This document shows positions 36,501 through 47,743 of a stretch of 64,000 nt of DNA, in pieces. The notes below the pieces were generated by a model. The model did no database searches, was not told the DNA's origin, and worked only from the letters and a program-made list of their open reading frames with translations. The DNA comes from Alopecurus myosuroides (lineage: Eukaryota > Streptophyta > Magnoliopsida > Poales > Poaceae), in the NCBI GenBank assembly GCA_028641055.1, contig CM054060.1:312817676-312881675 (forward strand), given 5' to 3'. Both the position numbers and the translations under genes were made by a program. Position 1 is the stretch's first letter, and the number at the start of each line of letters is the position of its first letter.

Positions 36501-37789
36501 GTACTATTCCCGAATGGACAGAACCGTTTTTGGCCTACCTATCGCGAGGCGAGTTACCACAGCAGGAGGTATTAGCAAGGCAAATTTTGAGGCGAGCAAA
36601 GGGATATTCTATCATCAATGGGGAATTATATAAGAGAAGCGCAACAGGGGTCTTTTTGCGCTGCGTAGCGCCAGAAGAAGGCCGACAGATTCTCAAGGAA
36701 ATCCACGAAGGCGACTGTGGGCATCATGCGTCCACAAGATCTCTCGTGGCTAAAGCTTATCGACACGGGTTTTTCTGGCTCACGGCTCTAGCAGACGCGG
36801 AACGATCGGTAGCAAGGTGTGACGGATGTCAAAGGTACGCTCGCCAAACCCATGTGCCGGCTATGGAGTTACGGACCATCCCGTTAACTTGGCCGTTCGC
36901 TGTCTGGGGTATGGACATGGTTGGCCCATTTCATATGTCACCATGCAAGAAGACGCATCTTTTGGTGGCTATTGATAAGTTCACCAAATGGGTTGAGGTT
37001 ATGCCAGTTACTAATTGCGAATCAGCCACAGCAGTCAAGTTCCTGAAAAGGATTATCTACCGGTTCGGGTATCCCCACAGCATAATTACCGACAATGGAA
37101 CCAACATGTCCCTTGGTGAGATGGAGAGGTTCTGTGGCAACAATGGAATTCGGCTTGATGTCGCATCAGTGGCTCATCCGCAGGCCAATGGACAAGTGGA
37201 GAGGGCAAACCAAGAATTGCTTCGCGGATTAAAACCACGATTACGAGTCCCCTGTATCAGGGCAGCCGACGCATGGGTCGAATAACTTCCTTCTGTGGTT
37301 TGGGGTATCAATACCACGCCTAATAGATCTACTCAGATGACACCCTTCTTCATGGTCTATGGTGCGGAGGCAGTACTACCGAGTGATATTATTCATGATT
37401 CACCACGAGTATCAGCATACGTCGAAGTGGAGAATGAAAAAACCCGGCAAGATGCTGTGGATATGTTAGAAGAGCAAAGGGAACAAGCCCTGGAAAGATC
37501 AGCCATATATCAGCAGGATTTACGAAGGTTTCATAGCCGGCACGTGAAAACCCGGGTCTTCCAGGAAGGAGACCTGGTTCTGCGCCTGGTACAGTCGAAC
37601 GAAGGAAAGCACAAGTTATCACCACCCTGGGAAGGACCGTTTATCATAAGCCTGCATAATGGGTCATATTACTTGATAGATGCAAGGGAAGAGTCGACCA
37701 TAGTTAATGACACCGCTCACACCACTTCATCTATGCAAGAAAGAGACAGACCGTGGAACGTGGCTCAGCTACGTCCATATTATACTTAG
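33551..37789 (+). pseudogene. Element 2 Pol (protease-RT-RNase H-integrase), gag deleted, one stop
   Basis: From the ATG at 33551, 1,244 codons run to an in-frame TAA at 37283-37285; the same frame then continues 167 codons to the natural end. Residues about 1-100 look like a shortened Gag. The retropepsin motif DGGSS is near residue 148. The reverse transcriptase has [20 protein letters not shown] and YVDD (residue 535). RNase H starts at HFDGS (Asp 824). Integrase has a His-His-Cys-Cys finger (about 1050-1097) and catalytic Asp 1122, Asp 1181 and Glu 1217, the D-D-35-E spacing. The stop removes the C-terminal domain (GPFII region). Most of gag is missing without disturbing the frame. Pol would process the polyprotein, copy RNA and integrate cDNA in virus-like particles, but this copy cannot make its own capsid. 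Confidence 0.93.
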
Positions 37790-38855
37790 CACAAATTGTG
37801 TTGGCATATGGAATTGAACGATGTAACAGGCAGCAGGTTTTCAGACGTACTCTTTTCCTATCCAGGGTACCCTTGGGGACTGGACGGGTTTTTAATGAGG
37901 CGGCTTGCTGACCTAGATTTTTCATATCAAGTAAAGAGGTGATTATCAAGAAAAGAGATGGTTATTATCAGGTTCTGTACTCTCAGTATGATGCGTATAT
38001 CTAGGTCTTGGGGGCTGGTCGCTTGAATAGCACAGTTACGAACTCAAAGACCCGGCCATGATGCCTATGAGTTGTAAGGGCCGATTACTTGCAAACGAGT
38101 ACGGCTACAATCTTATAACCGGACAAAGAAGTCCAAATTTCTTGGCTATTCTTACTTAAGCTCGATGTGACTCGCACTAAAGTGGCATGATTTGTTCGCT
38201 TACGATTACAGTCAGCCATGAAACCCGACGGGGCTTGACTGGCCACGTTTTCGTATAGATGTAACAACATGGTATACACGCGAAAGCCGGCTTACAGTAC
38301 AAGATAGTCAAAAGGGTCATCTAAAGCACAAGTTATGCAGAGTACAAGGCTAAACAGCTGGAAACTCAACGATTATTAAGCATAACTTCAAATCCTATGT
38401 GAAACGACTCAGGGATCTTTGTGAATTTAGCAGTAGGCAATTCGTTCTCCTTTCAAAATCAAGTGTCCTAGACTTGGAGATCCGGGTCCGGGTGACTTGA
38501 AATCTCGAAAAGAGAAAAAAAATTGCTTACTTGTAGAATTCCAAAAGCCCAAATATCCGAGTCTTGGGGACTTGGGGACTTAGAAGCAAATCCGCTTGTC
38601 AACACCCATGAGACCCGGAAATCGAGTTTCACAAAAGGAACAATAAAGAAAGCCGGATATCGAGAACAGACGAGCTCAATAATGGATAAATTTAAAAAGG
38701 CCGGAAGAGGCATAGAGTATATCAAGACCTTAGCGTGCATTACAAAATCCCGGTGAAAAGATATCAAGGGTGCACAGGCGCACCACCCAAAATATAACTG
38801 TTTAAACAGCACGTTGGCCGACCGGTGCATAAGAAGAGGCATTAGAGATCAGATG
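37790..38855 (+). other. Element 2 spacer between pol and antisense gene
   Basis: Non-coding gap between two convergent genes. It contains four copies of CTTGGGG(A/G)CT (37872, 38007, 38563, 38571), resembling the polypurine segment before the 3' LTR. Confidence 0.7.
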
Positions 38856-41800
38856 TCACTCGGCGTTCATCTTGGCCTTGCCCTTGCCATCATTGGTGGT
38901 AGCAGCAGCACCCGGATCAGTGGTATCAGCCCGTGCAGGAGGTGGAACGACTGGTGTTGAGGTAGCGGGGGCAGAGCCGGCTTCAGCTTGCTTCTTGGCA
39001 GCCTCCGCCCTCAACGCAGCAGCTTCCTCCTTCCACCGAGCCAGCATATCATACGGCTCGGGAAGATCTGGCTTAATCACTTCACCAGCAGCATCATATG
39101 CTGGAACAAGGATATTAACATCCAGGTCGTCAGCGATCACGCTGGCCGGGTAACGGACCTCCTTTTGGACGGCCTGAAAATCCTTCACCGAGAACTTGGA
39201 CCCATCAAGCTTGAACTCTGGGAAGCCGCCCATAAGCTTCACTAGCTCGAGCTTGGGGAAATAAGCCTTGGCAAGTGCAAGCCCCCGGGTCACTCCAACC
39301 CGGCAAGACGAGCGTTTCCAGTGCCAAATCCACTCAGGAATAGTGGAGAAGGCATCCAGCATCCTCTTCAGATCAACATGTCCTTTACCCGGCCACCGTA
39401 ATTCCAGAAGGATCCATTTGGTTCCGGCACATAGCTGCCGGATAACGCTCTTCATAGTTTTCAGCTTGGCAATGTCATCCTCATCCGGCATGGCTTCGTC
39501 CGGGCCTGAAAAAATGGAAACATAAGTCGGGAAAACTCTTACTATCTATCAACAGGATAAACCTGGAGGAGGAAACGTACCAAGTAAAGCACGATATGTG
39601 TCAGATATTTGGACAGAAAGGCTTGTTAGATCATCTTCTGCTTTGTGAGCCCTTTTCCTATATTTCCTCATTATCAGCCTATTCCTCCTGGCCTCAGCCT
39701 CGGCTGCTTCACGCAAAGCTACCTCCTTTTCAATGAGCTTGGTGGCGTCTGCCAGTTTCTCCTCAGATTGAGTCACGAAAGACTGCATGGATGCAAACAA
39801 GGATTAGTTGGGTAGAGGGGCAAGTTATCAGTCGCTTGTATAACAAAGTCCCAAGCAAATTATGAATCAATTCACTCGGAACTTGGGGACTGGATAAGGG
39901 CACAAGCAACATCAGTCGGATTTACCTCGTGTTTGGCTATTAAAGCCCCCAAGATGTTTTCTTCATTAGCCCTTAAAGTGCGCAGGGTTTCCAGCATCTG
40001 GGCAAACGTCAGTTCCTCGGGTCGAGTACCGGAAGAGCCGGCAGCCTGGTCGCCTGGTGGGGGAGCTCTCCCCGCCCTTGGGGTCGAGACCCGGACAGTT
40101 TGAGTACCCGGGTTGGGAGAACCCATCCTTGTATCCAGAACCTCGATCTCCTCGTCCACTGGTTCCGATGAGGAAGGAGATCCGGCGGCTCGGGGAAGCG
40201 GATTGTTCAGAGGGCCTTGTTCCTGGTTATTCGCCGTATCACCGCCAGTCGCGGCGTCTACGTTCTCAGTCGGCTTCTCTGCCCGATGGTTATCCGTCTC
40301 TACATTTTCCGGGTCACTGACGGTGACTTGAGTGCTGAAAGAAAGATGAGAAAAGGCAGTTATTAGTGGTGACGGTGGCTTGAGTGGAAACTTGCCAGTC
40401 GTCAAAGGAAATCATGTAGCAAAAACTTACCCGGCATTCACGGTGTAGTCCGGCGGGAGCTCGCCACTGGAAGTAGATGAGGTCGTCACAGGGACCACTA
40501 ACGGAACCCGGAATTGCCCGGCACGTGGATGGTTAGGAGAAGAGTGGCGTTGAGGAGAGTCGGAAGGACGGGACGAAGGAGCACTGGCACGATGGACCGA
40601 GGGGGTAGAGATGCCCGGGTTAAGGGGATCTTCACCCGGGGAGCTCCGAGTTACTCTGCGCTTGGCTGGGAGAGAATCCTTCAAGCACGACGAATTTGAT
40701 AATTGATGGTTAAGTCGTCGCATGGCGTCAAAGGAGTAAGGTTCAGAGGATAACGAGGAAAAAGGAACCTTGGACACTGCCCCTCTGGCCTTCCTCTTGG
40801 CTCCAACTGTTGCTTCTTGATCAGACTCGGTTGCCTCCGGGTCATCCTCATTGGTCTCACCTTCGTCTTCCAGCCCTGCGAACCGGGTGTGTGTTCGTGG
40901 GAAAAAAAGTAAACGGGAGGAAAATGATACGAGTAAAGATTATACAAGTTCTGTGCAAATACCTTCACTATCATCAGCCGGCTCGTCCTCTTCTTCCGGG
41001 TCTCTGGAAGGGGGGAGGGTTCAACTCTCCAGAAAGGGTCATCAGCCTAAGACAAAAGAATGAGACTAAGGGTTAGAAGCTGTATCAAGTCAAAATGTGG
41101 AAATAAGTTATGAATATCGGATATTACCGCTGGGGCCGGGTTTTCCCGAGTAAATGGGGGTAACCCGGTGATGCCCTTTATCACCTCTAGCTTCTCTGTC
41201 AAGAAGCCCTTGATGGTCTTGTTGGTATCGCCGGTCGCAAAGCTCTTGGTGGAGTATCGGAGTGCATCTGTGGTGTGCCCCGAATACTCGCACATACATT
41301 TGGTGCGGATGGAGTTGGGTTGGATCCGAAAATCAACCCATGTTTTTACTAAATTTAGCCCGAGGAGGCCTTGGGCTGAGAGGATGGCTATCTTGGCTAA
41401 TGAGGGAAGGATCGCCTCCCTGTCTGAGTCTGGTGCAAAGGCATTGAAAGACTCGGAAGGTTCGAGGAGGCTTTCCGAGTAACCCGGCAGTTTCTTTTCG
41501 CCGTCTGGGGAGGTATCGTGGCAATAAAAGAAAGACAGCTGCCAATGTTTGACGTGGGAGTTTAAATTGAGGGTTGGCATCGGTGAATTCTTGCGGCGTT
41601 GGATGGATACCCCGCCGCAAGTAAGAAGTGCTCCGTCACCACTTTCGCGGCACGGCTTACACTGGAATAATTTGATGAAGAGAGTCAAACTTGGCGGTAT
41701 GCACAAGTACGACTCGGAAAGAACGATGAAGTGGGTAATATTCAACATAGAGTTAGGCCCTATGTCGAATACCCGGAGGCCATAATGGCTTAAGACCTCC

Positions 41801-42057
41801 CTGAAGAAAGGGTGACCCGGAGGACGGAATCCCCGGGTCACGTGCTCTACGAAGCAGATTACCTCGTTATCGGCGGGTGTGGGCCGGGTCTCGTTGCCCG
41901 GCGCCCTCCAGTGAATGTCCTTCTGAGAAGGGAGAATTCCTAATTCGGCTAGCTCGTCCAACTTGGCCTTCGTAGCTGTGGAACGCCCCCAGTTGGTGGA
42001 TATGGTTTGGGTAGTCCTTGCCTGAGTCGGCTGTTTTCCTTGCCGTTTGGGAGCCAT
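38856..42057 (-). CDS. Antisense spliced ORF of element 2 (putative gypsy-type transposon protein)
   Basis: Starts MAPKRQGKQPTQ at 42057, nine bases after an AG acceptor (TTTGCAG), implying a 5'-UTR intron. Exon 1 (41128-42057, 310 codons) contains VICFVEHVTRGF and PPGHPFFREVLSHYGL. It resembles Pfam 'Putative gypsy type transposon' (Transposase_28) proteins. Later blocks have consensus junctions: a block ending at GT near 40435, one at about 39927-40335 (acidic, Ser/Pro-rich), a coiled-coil block at about 39590-39783 (SEEKLADATKLIEKEVALRE), and a last exon from about 39508 to TGA at 38856 ending Lys/Ala-rich. The exon near 40960-41046 is unresolved; its acidic segment PEEEDEPADDSE reads in another frame. 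Function unknown. It is transcribed against pol and converges with it. Confidence 0.7.
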
Positions 42058-43229
42058 GGGATCAACCTGCAAAGCACAAGAAAAAGAGGCATAGGAAATA
42101 AGACCCGGAAGTGTTGGATTATCCGAGTATAAGGTATCAAGAAAGTATGAAGCTAAGAATTATCCGGGTATCACGCTATGAGGTGGAGATTACAAGGTAT
42201 CCGGGTGTTAAGTACAATTGTGGAAATTATTGGTCACTTACGTATGGAAAAGCATTTGGGGAAGATGGATGGTTGCCCATGTGTCTACTGCAAGCAAAAT
42301 AGCTGGAAAAGGAGGATTTTCCGGGTGTTAATGCAATGAGCGGAAAATCGAGGAGGAATGGATCTAGATGGGAAAGTTTGCGAGCGATTTTACGGGAGAT
42401 TTGGTGATTAGTAATGGTAGGAGGATGAGTTGTAACTATCTAGCAGGTGGTTAAAGGAGTTGGCGAGCATCGAATCGATCTAATTTGATGCAATCGGAAG
42501 AACGACTCACGGGTTGACCTAGATACAGTCATGGCTGGATTGAAAAATTGCGGGGCTAAATCAAACGAGCGCAAGGGACTTACTGGAGATATTGGAGTCT
42601 AGCGCGACGGTGGCGAACGGCGTGGCTCGAACGCCCCTTTGCGACTCTTGGCGAGTGGAACGAAGGCGCGGCGGTGAAGCTTGGCGATGGCGCGAGATGG
42701 CTCGAGGACGAATACGGCCGGCGGCGGCTTTGCTTCGATGGCGAGCGCGAACTTCTTGCGGTGGTGCTGCAAGGGCGTAGGGAGCAAGGAAGGAAAGGGG
42801 GAATTGAAGTGGAGCGATGGGTTTTAGGTTACCCTCAGAGCACTATTTATAAGGTGGGGGTGAGTCTATCCCAACGGCCGGAAGCCGGAAATTGTGGGGT
42901 AATGGTTATCTGCGCGGATTCTGCGAGATATGCGCCTAGAACTGAGCAAAGTACCCGGACAAAAAAGAGAAGGAGATCTACCCCATGATATCAGGGTCAG
43001 TTATCGAGTATGGAATCTTGACATTTTTATTAGGGTTTAGATCTGGAAAGTCAAACCAAAGTATTTGGGGGAAAAGCCGGGTTACTATATGGCCACCATG
43101 GAGTAAGGCCTAGCTGTCTATCAAAGCATCTTAACCCGGCCCCCATATGCCTGTGTGATTGATATCTTTGCAGGGAATAGCGAGCGCTTCAAGGAGGATC
43201 CGTGAAGCCCAAGCTATTCTGGGGACTAC
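42058..43229 (-). promoter_or_regulatory. Upstream region of the element 2 antisense gene, with TATA box
   Basis: TTATAAATAG on the minus strand (42844-42853) is a good TATA box, about 790 bp above the ATG and separated from it by a probable leader intron. The same interval read on the plus strand ends in TCTGGGGACTAC just before the 3' LTR, the likely polypurine tract of element 2. Confidence 0.55.
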
Positions 43230-43710
43230 TGATGGGGGGATAATAACCCGGTAGGCCAACTCCAAGGCGTAACCCGGCCCAAGGAACACGGTGCGCAATC
43301 TGGTTAAGGATAATGAAGCTTCTGGAAGGCCCAAAGTTTGTAGGCCTCGTAACCCGGATTGTGGGTTACGGTAAGGAAAGTTAGGGTTTATAAGCGGTGT
43401 CCGGATAGGATTCAAGCTGCGCCTTGGAGAATAGGGCCGAGGGGGTACGGGCGCTTTATAAACCGACCCCTAGGTCTAGTTTAGACAGAGATCTAAGAAC
43501 CCTAGCAATATCGCTTGATATCAAGCATCTAGTGTAATACCAGAGTTGAGTTATTATATCAAGATCGGAGACTCGGCGACTTTGATTGCCGGCTACCAGA
43601 TCGAGTTGCATCATGTTTTCCTCTGAGCTAAACCCTCTCCCAAACGCCTGTGTCGTCTTGCCCCAAGATCAGTTACCCCCGGCAACGTCTGCCGTGATTA
43701 TCCCACGACA
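43230..43710 (+). repeat. Element 2 3' LTR
   Basis: Identical in length to the 5' LTR and, by eye, identical in sequence except at 43683. Confidence 0.95.
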
Positions 43711-43715
43711 CTTCC

Positions 43716-43973
43716 CCTTGTGGCTTCTGTTGGATCGGTGGACCGACCGGTGAGAGGAATCGGTTTCAATTAGCGTGTTGTTGACTTGGGTTTGCGATCC
43801 TCGTAGGCTTCATGAGTTATCTTCCCCTTTTTGTGTTTCCACGCGTTTGCCCACGATTTCCCCTTGATTCCCCCTCTCGTGCTCTTCGTGTTCATCGTGT
43901 TCTTCGTGCGTTCTTCGTTCGTTCTTGTCGATTCGTGAAGATCGGGCCAACTTAGAGGTCAACACCTATATCA
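43716..43973 (+). repeat. Element 1 5' LTR, second part
   Basis: Resumes after element 2 with CCTTGTGGCTTCTG and matches 62856-63098 of the 3' LTR. It ends in ATATCA. Confidence 0.92.
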
Positions 43974-43975
43974 TC

Positions 43976-43988
43976 TGGTATCCAGAGC
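43976..43988 (+). promoter_or_regulatory. Element 1 primer-binding site
   Basis: TGGTATCCAGAGC, two bases after the LTR, is one inserted base from the initiator tRNA-Met-type TGGTATCAGAGC. Confidence 0.75.
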
Positions 43989-45218
43989 TAGATTGACACG
44001 AATCCGACATCCACACCCCTCCCCATACACCAATTTTTCTTCTATCCACCATAAATTCGAAAATTTGACCAAAAATAGCCGAAAGGGATTTCGACCGATC
44101 TCTCGATTTGTTGAGTTTTTCGTGGTTTTATTTCATATATTTGTTGCCAAAGACCATTCCCCACCTTTCTATTCAGACACTTTCCTCGAATTTGTCCAAT
44201 TGTTTTCTTGATTTGTGAGGAATTTCGAAATTGAGCAAAAATCCCAGAAAATCTCAGCTCTTCGATTTCCTGACAGATTTTGTATCTTGTTTTTCTTTGT
44301 CGTCGTTGCTCCGATTTGAGTGAGGCAAGTTCCTACGCGTCGCCATCGACATCGCCTACGCATCTCCATCAACGGATCCACATGACATCGACATCCATCG
44401 GCCGCAAGTCCGAGATCATCCACCGCATAGGTATAACTTGCTTCCGCTTGAACTAACCCATTGCTTTGAGTACCTTACCTACTTGGACTAGTTCTTTTAC
44501 ACCGCTTGGCATCGCATTGTGGCACCGAGACTGCGAGTTTTGCGCTTGTGAGATGATAGCTTCGAGTAGGCATTGGCATTTGGGAATCATCTCCGCATCA
44601 TCATCATCAAAAAGCGAAAATTCAAAAAAACAGGAGAAAGAGCAAGAAGCAAAAAGAGCCAAAAGAAGCAAAGATCGATGACAATTGCTATCATTTGTAG
44701 GAATGCCAAGCTTCGAGTTGCAAGAGAGAAGAGAGTGACCGGTTGCCACATTGCGAATCTTGTTGCCTCTACTTAATTGCGGTTTGAGCTAGCGTCCTCC
44801 TTGCGTTGGTGTGGCATTGAGCTTAGTCTTCGATAGGTACATTTCGTCTCCGCTCGTCCATTGGCCGCACTAACCCCATTGATCGCTTGTGTGTGTGTGT
44901 TTTTAGTTTCCACCATATCATTTTCCTCCACTAGGTTTGGTTTTCGTGCTAACTTTTCTTTGATTCTTCTCCACGTTTTACAACATACTTTTCTTTGGAT
45001 TTGTCATTTTCCTCGCCACATTTCTAACCCATTGCCATCCACCCATAAGCCGTGTGTGTTTTGGAGCGTGTTTTTGGATCTTTAGAACTCAAGTCACTTC
45101 ATTCTTTTCGTTATCGGTTTCTCTTGGCATGGTCCACTAGTTCCAATATTTGCTAAAAGGTGAGGTTGAGCTCTTAGGTCTTCACACTCTATATATACAC
45201 TTGCGCTTGTGACTAACC
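43989..45218 (+). other. Element 1 leader
   Basis: AT-rich untranslated leader. Only short frames are present, none with motifs or with the composition of the downstream repeat protein. Confidence 0.6.
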
Positions 45219-46027
45219 ATGTGTAGAGAGAACGGATCATATGGAGGCCATGATGACCCTGACGAGTCCATGATGGACCACTACGACTACAACGAGCTAG
45301 ACTTGGACCTCCACTCCTACGAGCACGACGTTGTGGATGACCACTCCTACGAGCACGACATCGTGGCCGACCACTACTACGAGCATGAGATGGTGGATCA
45401 CCACCACTACTACGACCACGACGTCGCGCTCTACACCGACTAATCATCCACAAGCATCATCGACATGGAGGAGCACCACACCAACCACGAAAACTTCGAC
45501 TCCATGAGCTCCACCGACATGAACCACTACTACAACTACGACACCGCAAGCTTGGATGACGAGATGGAGCCGTGCTACACCGACACCGCATCCACAATCA
45601 TGGCGGAGTACTACAACAACAATGACTCCGACATGGACGAGCTCACCTACAAGAATTTCCTCTCCAAGCTTCGATGGCTAATACATCACATGTCCGATGG
45701 TTCATCCTCACCGCCAAGGAACTTCAAGGAGAATGCCAAGGCCAAGACATGACAACTACCTTCAACCTCAAGATGGTGCAACGACAAGAAATCCGACAAG
45801 TTGGCAATGTCAAGATTGTCTTCAACATCAAGACGGCGCCACAAGAAGGACATCATCGAGGCTCCATCTAGTGAGAAGGCCAAGAAGCCAAGGCATCGAA
45901 ATGACTTTCGGAGTCTTCCCACACATGAAGTGCGGGAACGCCACAAGCTCCATCGTCAACAAGCTTCGACCCATCATCTCCAAGCTCATCACCAAGACCG
46001 TCGCCATGATCATCACCGCTATATGGA
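45219..46027 (+). pseudogene. Element 1 His/Asp/Tyr-rich protein, N-terminal part
   Basis: One reading frame runs through this interval, broken only by TAA at 45441 and TGA at 45750. It starts MCRENGSYGGHDDPDESMMD. Three or four units of about 11 residues built on YEHD(V/I)VxDH follow (about 45310-45420). Next comes a second acidic, Tyr/Asn-rich section (MEEHHTNHENFDSM...), then a basic Arg/Lys/His-rich section (RRRHKKDIIE, RHHDHHRY-like) from about 45760. A switch from acidic to basic could suit an RNA-binding Gag-like protein, but there is no CCHC knuckle or capsid motif. The frame is cut at 46027 by element 3 and resumes at 58871 in the same register. Confidence 0.6.
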
Positions 46028-46520
46028 TGTCGAATCTGAGACTCTACAAATCCCTCGGGTGAACCCATACGGTTTTGAATAGGAGAACCCATGAGTGCTG
46101 GTGGCGATCGTCGGCTAAACAGGGGGCAAGATTTACCCAGGTTCGGGGCCCTCGTAGAGGTAAAACCCTTACTCCTGCCTCTATCGATCTGTATTAACGA
46201 GTAGATCGGTTACAACGATGGTTGCTCAAGTCGAGAGTATGATCTCGAGCTCAAGGCTTTGGTGGTGCGGTATTGCTTGGTCCTCTTCCGGTGGCTCTCC
46301 TGGCCTTATATAGGTGGCCAGGTCTCAAACCCTACCCGGAGAGGACTCGAACTCTAACCCTACGTCGGTTACAAGTTTCCTAACTTAACCCACAAGGCAA
46401 TGCGGGTGGGCTTCATGTGGGCCTTCTGGAACACTCCAAGGGCTCCTCTTCTTGGGCCTTAACCTTGGGCCTAAGATGGGGTGTCCTTACCCGCAGGGCC
46501 TAGGATCCATGCCTTCGTCA
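46028..46520 (-). repeat. Element 3 3' LTR
   Basis: The minus-strand TATA box TATATAA is at 46306-46312. The adjoining GTAGCCCCCGAG (46521-46532) is, on the minus strand, the polypurine tract CTCGGGGGCTAC. Confidence 0.95.
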
Positions 46521-47743
46521 GTAGCCCCCGAGCGTTTGCTCGATTGGGATTTTTCCAATCGAGTAGACGGTCAAACTTTTTTTGTCTTTCTTTCTTTCGG
46601 ATAACCAGTATGGTTGTTTCCTGTTCGAAGGGTGCGTACCCTGTGTGATGAGTTTTTATACCCGAGTATCGAGTAATGCAAGTGCCTGTTTTCATGGCTG
46701 TTTATCGCAGAAGGATATGGCGCAGTAGCTTGGCTCTCCCGAAAGATCAGTGCCAATTAATTGCAACTAGGGCAAAAACAATTCTGGCCTACACATATTC
46801 GAGACCTCCGACTCGAACCCGATGAGGTGATCGTTGCGACTGAGTCGTAGTGGTCTTATCGAGTCGAACTTAACCTATGGGGGTACCCGGCGCGTCCGCT
46901 GGGATTTTTCTTCGTGTTGTTGACACGGAATTATACCGGAGGACGCAGCTTGAGTGCGATTCCAGGCCTTTAAGAGAGATCTTTCGGGTCTTACCTTCAT
47001 ATTCGAAAGAATATGGCATCCGGATGTGCCTAGTCGGCTGAACAATCTAGGTCTATGATGGGAAAACATCATGTGAATGAGTGGTAGGTTCTGCCTACTC
47101 GCGTAGTTTTTGAGTTTAAAGTTCCTTATCCATACGAAAGAGTTTTCGTGTTAGGAGTTTTATGCCCATATGAAAGAGTTTTCATGTTTGGGATGTTGCG
47201 CCCATACGAAAGAGTTTTTCGTGTGTAGGGTAATTTTCCCTGTTAAAGAGATCTCTCTTCATGATTTGTCCATGAAAAGGTTGCTTCCGTGTCTGGATTT
47301 TCTTATTCGAAGGAGTTTGTTCATACGAAGTTATTTTTGTGTTTGAACTTTCCATTCGAAAGATTCTTCTGTTTGATGACGCACGCTATGACGTCATGGC
47401 GCACTTTATCCTCCCGATGGGACGTGACGGAGTGAGAGAAGAAGTGCTGGCCCACCTAGTCAGCTTTTTGACCGGGAACTTTTACGCAAACCGCGCAGTA
47501 AATGCGCATGATCCACTGTTAAGATCGTGGCACGAAACAGCATCCACCGCCCTCTCGTTTCGCCTTCGCACGTGGTGGTTGCGATTGACGCCACGTGGCG
47601 CATCGAGTGGCCAGGATCGAATGGCCCTGTGTATAAATACAGGCCTTGGTGAAGCGGTGAAACTTTCCCAGCCTTCGCCTTCTTTGCCCGTCTTCTTCCT
47701 CGCGCTCCATCTTCTTTCTCCCTTCGAGCTGGTGCTAGCAGCA
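46521..47743 (+). promoter_or_regulatory. Promoter and leader of the element 3 antisense gene
   Basis: TATAAATA at 47632-47639 is about 105 bp before the ATG. Ahead of it are two CACGTG G-boxes (47569-47574 and 47592-47597) and a palindromic TGACGTCA (47389-47396), all classic plant bZIP/bHLH sites. At 47130-47225 three diverged copies of a unit with CCATACGAAAGAGTTTT(C)GTG lie in tandem. No coding frame is supported before 47744. Confidence 0.6.

Larger units (their letters stand above)
33057..43710 (+). mobile_element. Element 2: Tat/Retand-type Ty3/gypsy, TSD CTTCC, very young
   Basis: 481-bp LTRs (33057-33537 and 43230-43710) begin TGATGGGGGG and end CACGACA. CTTCC flanks the element at 33052-33056 and 43711-43715, and the interrupted LTR of element 1 matches the intact 3' LTR across the junction. 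I find one difference between its LTRs (T/C at 33511 versus 43683). Order is LTR, PBS, truncated gag fused to pol, spacer, antisense gene, polypurine-like GGGGACTAC, LTR. Pol with an antisense ORF before the 3' LTR is known for Tat-lineage elements. Confidence 0.95.
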
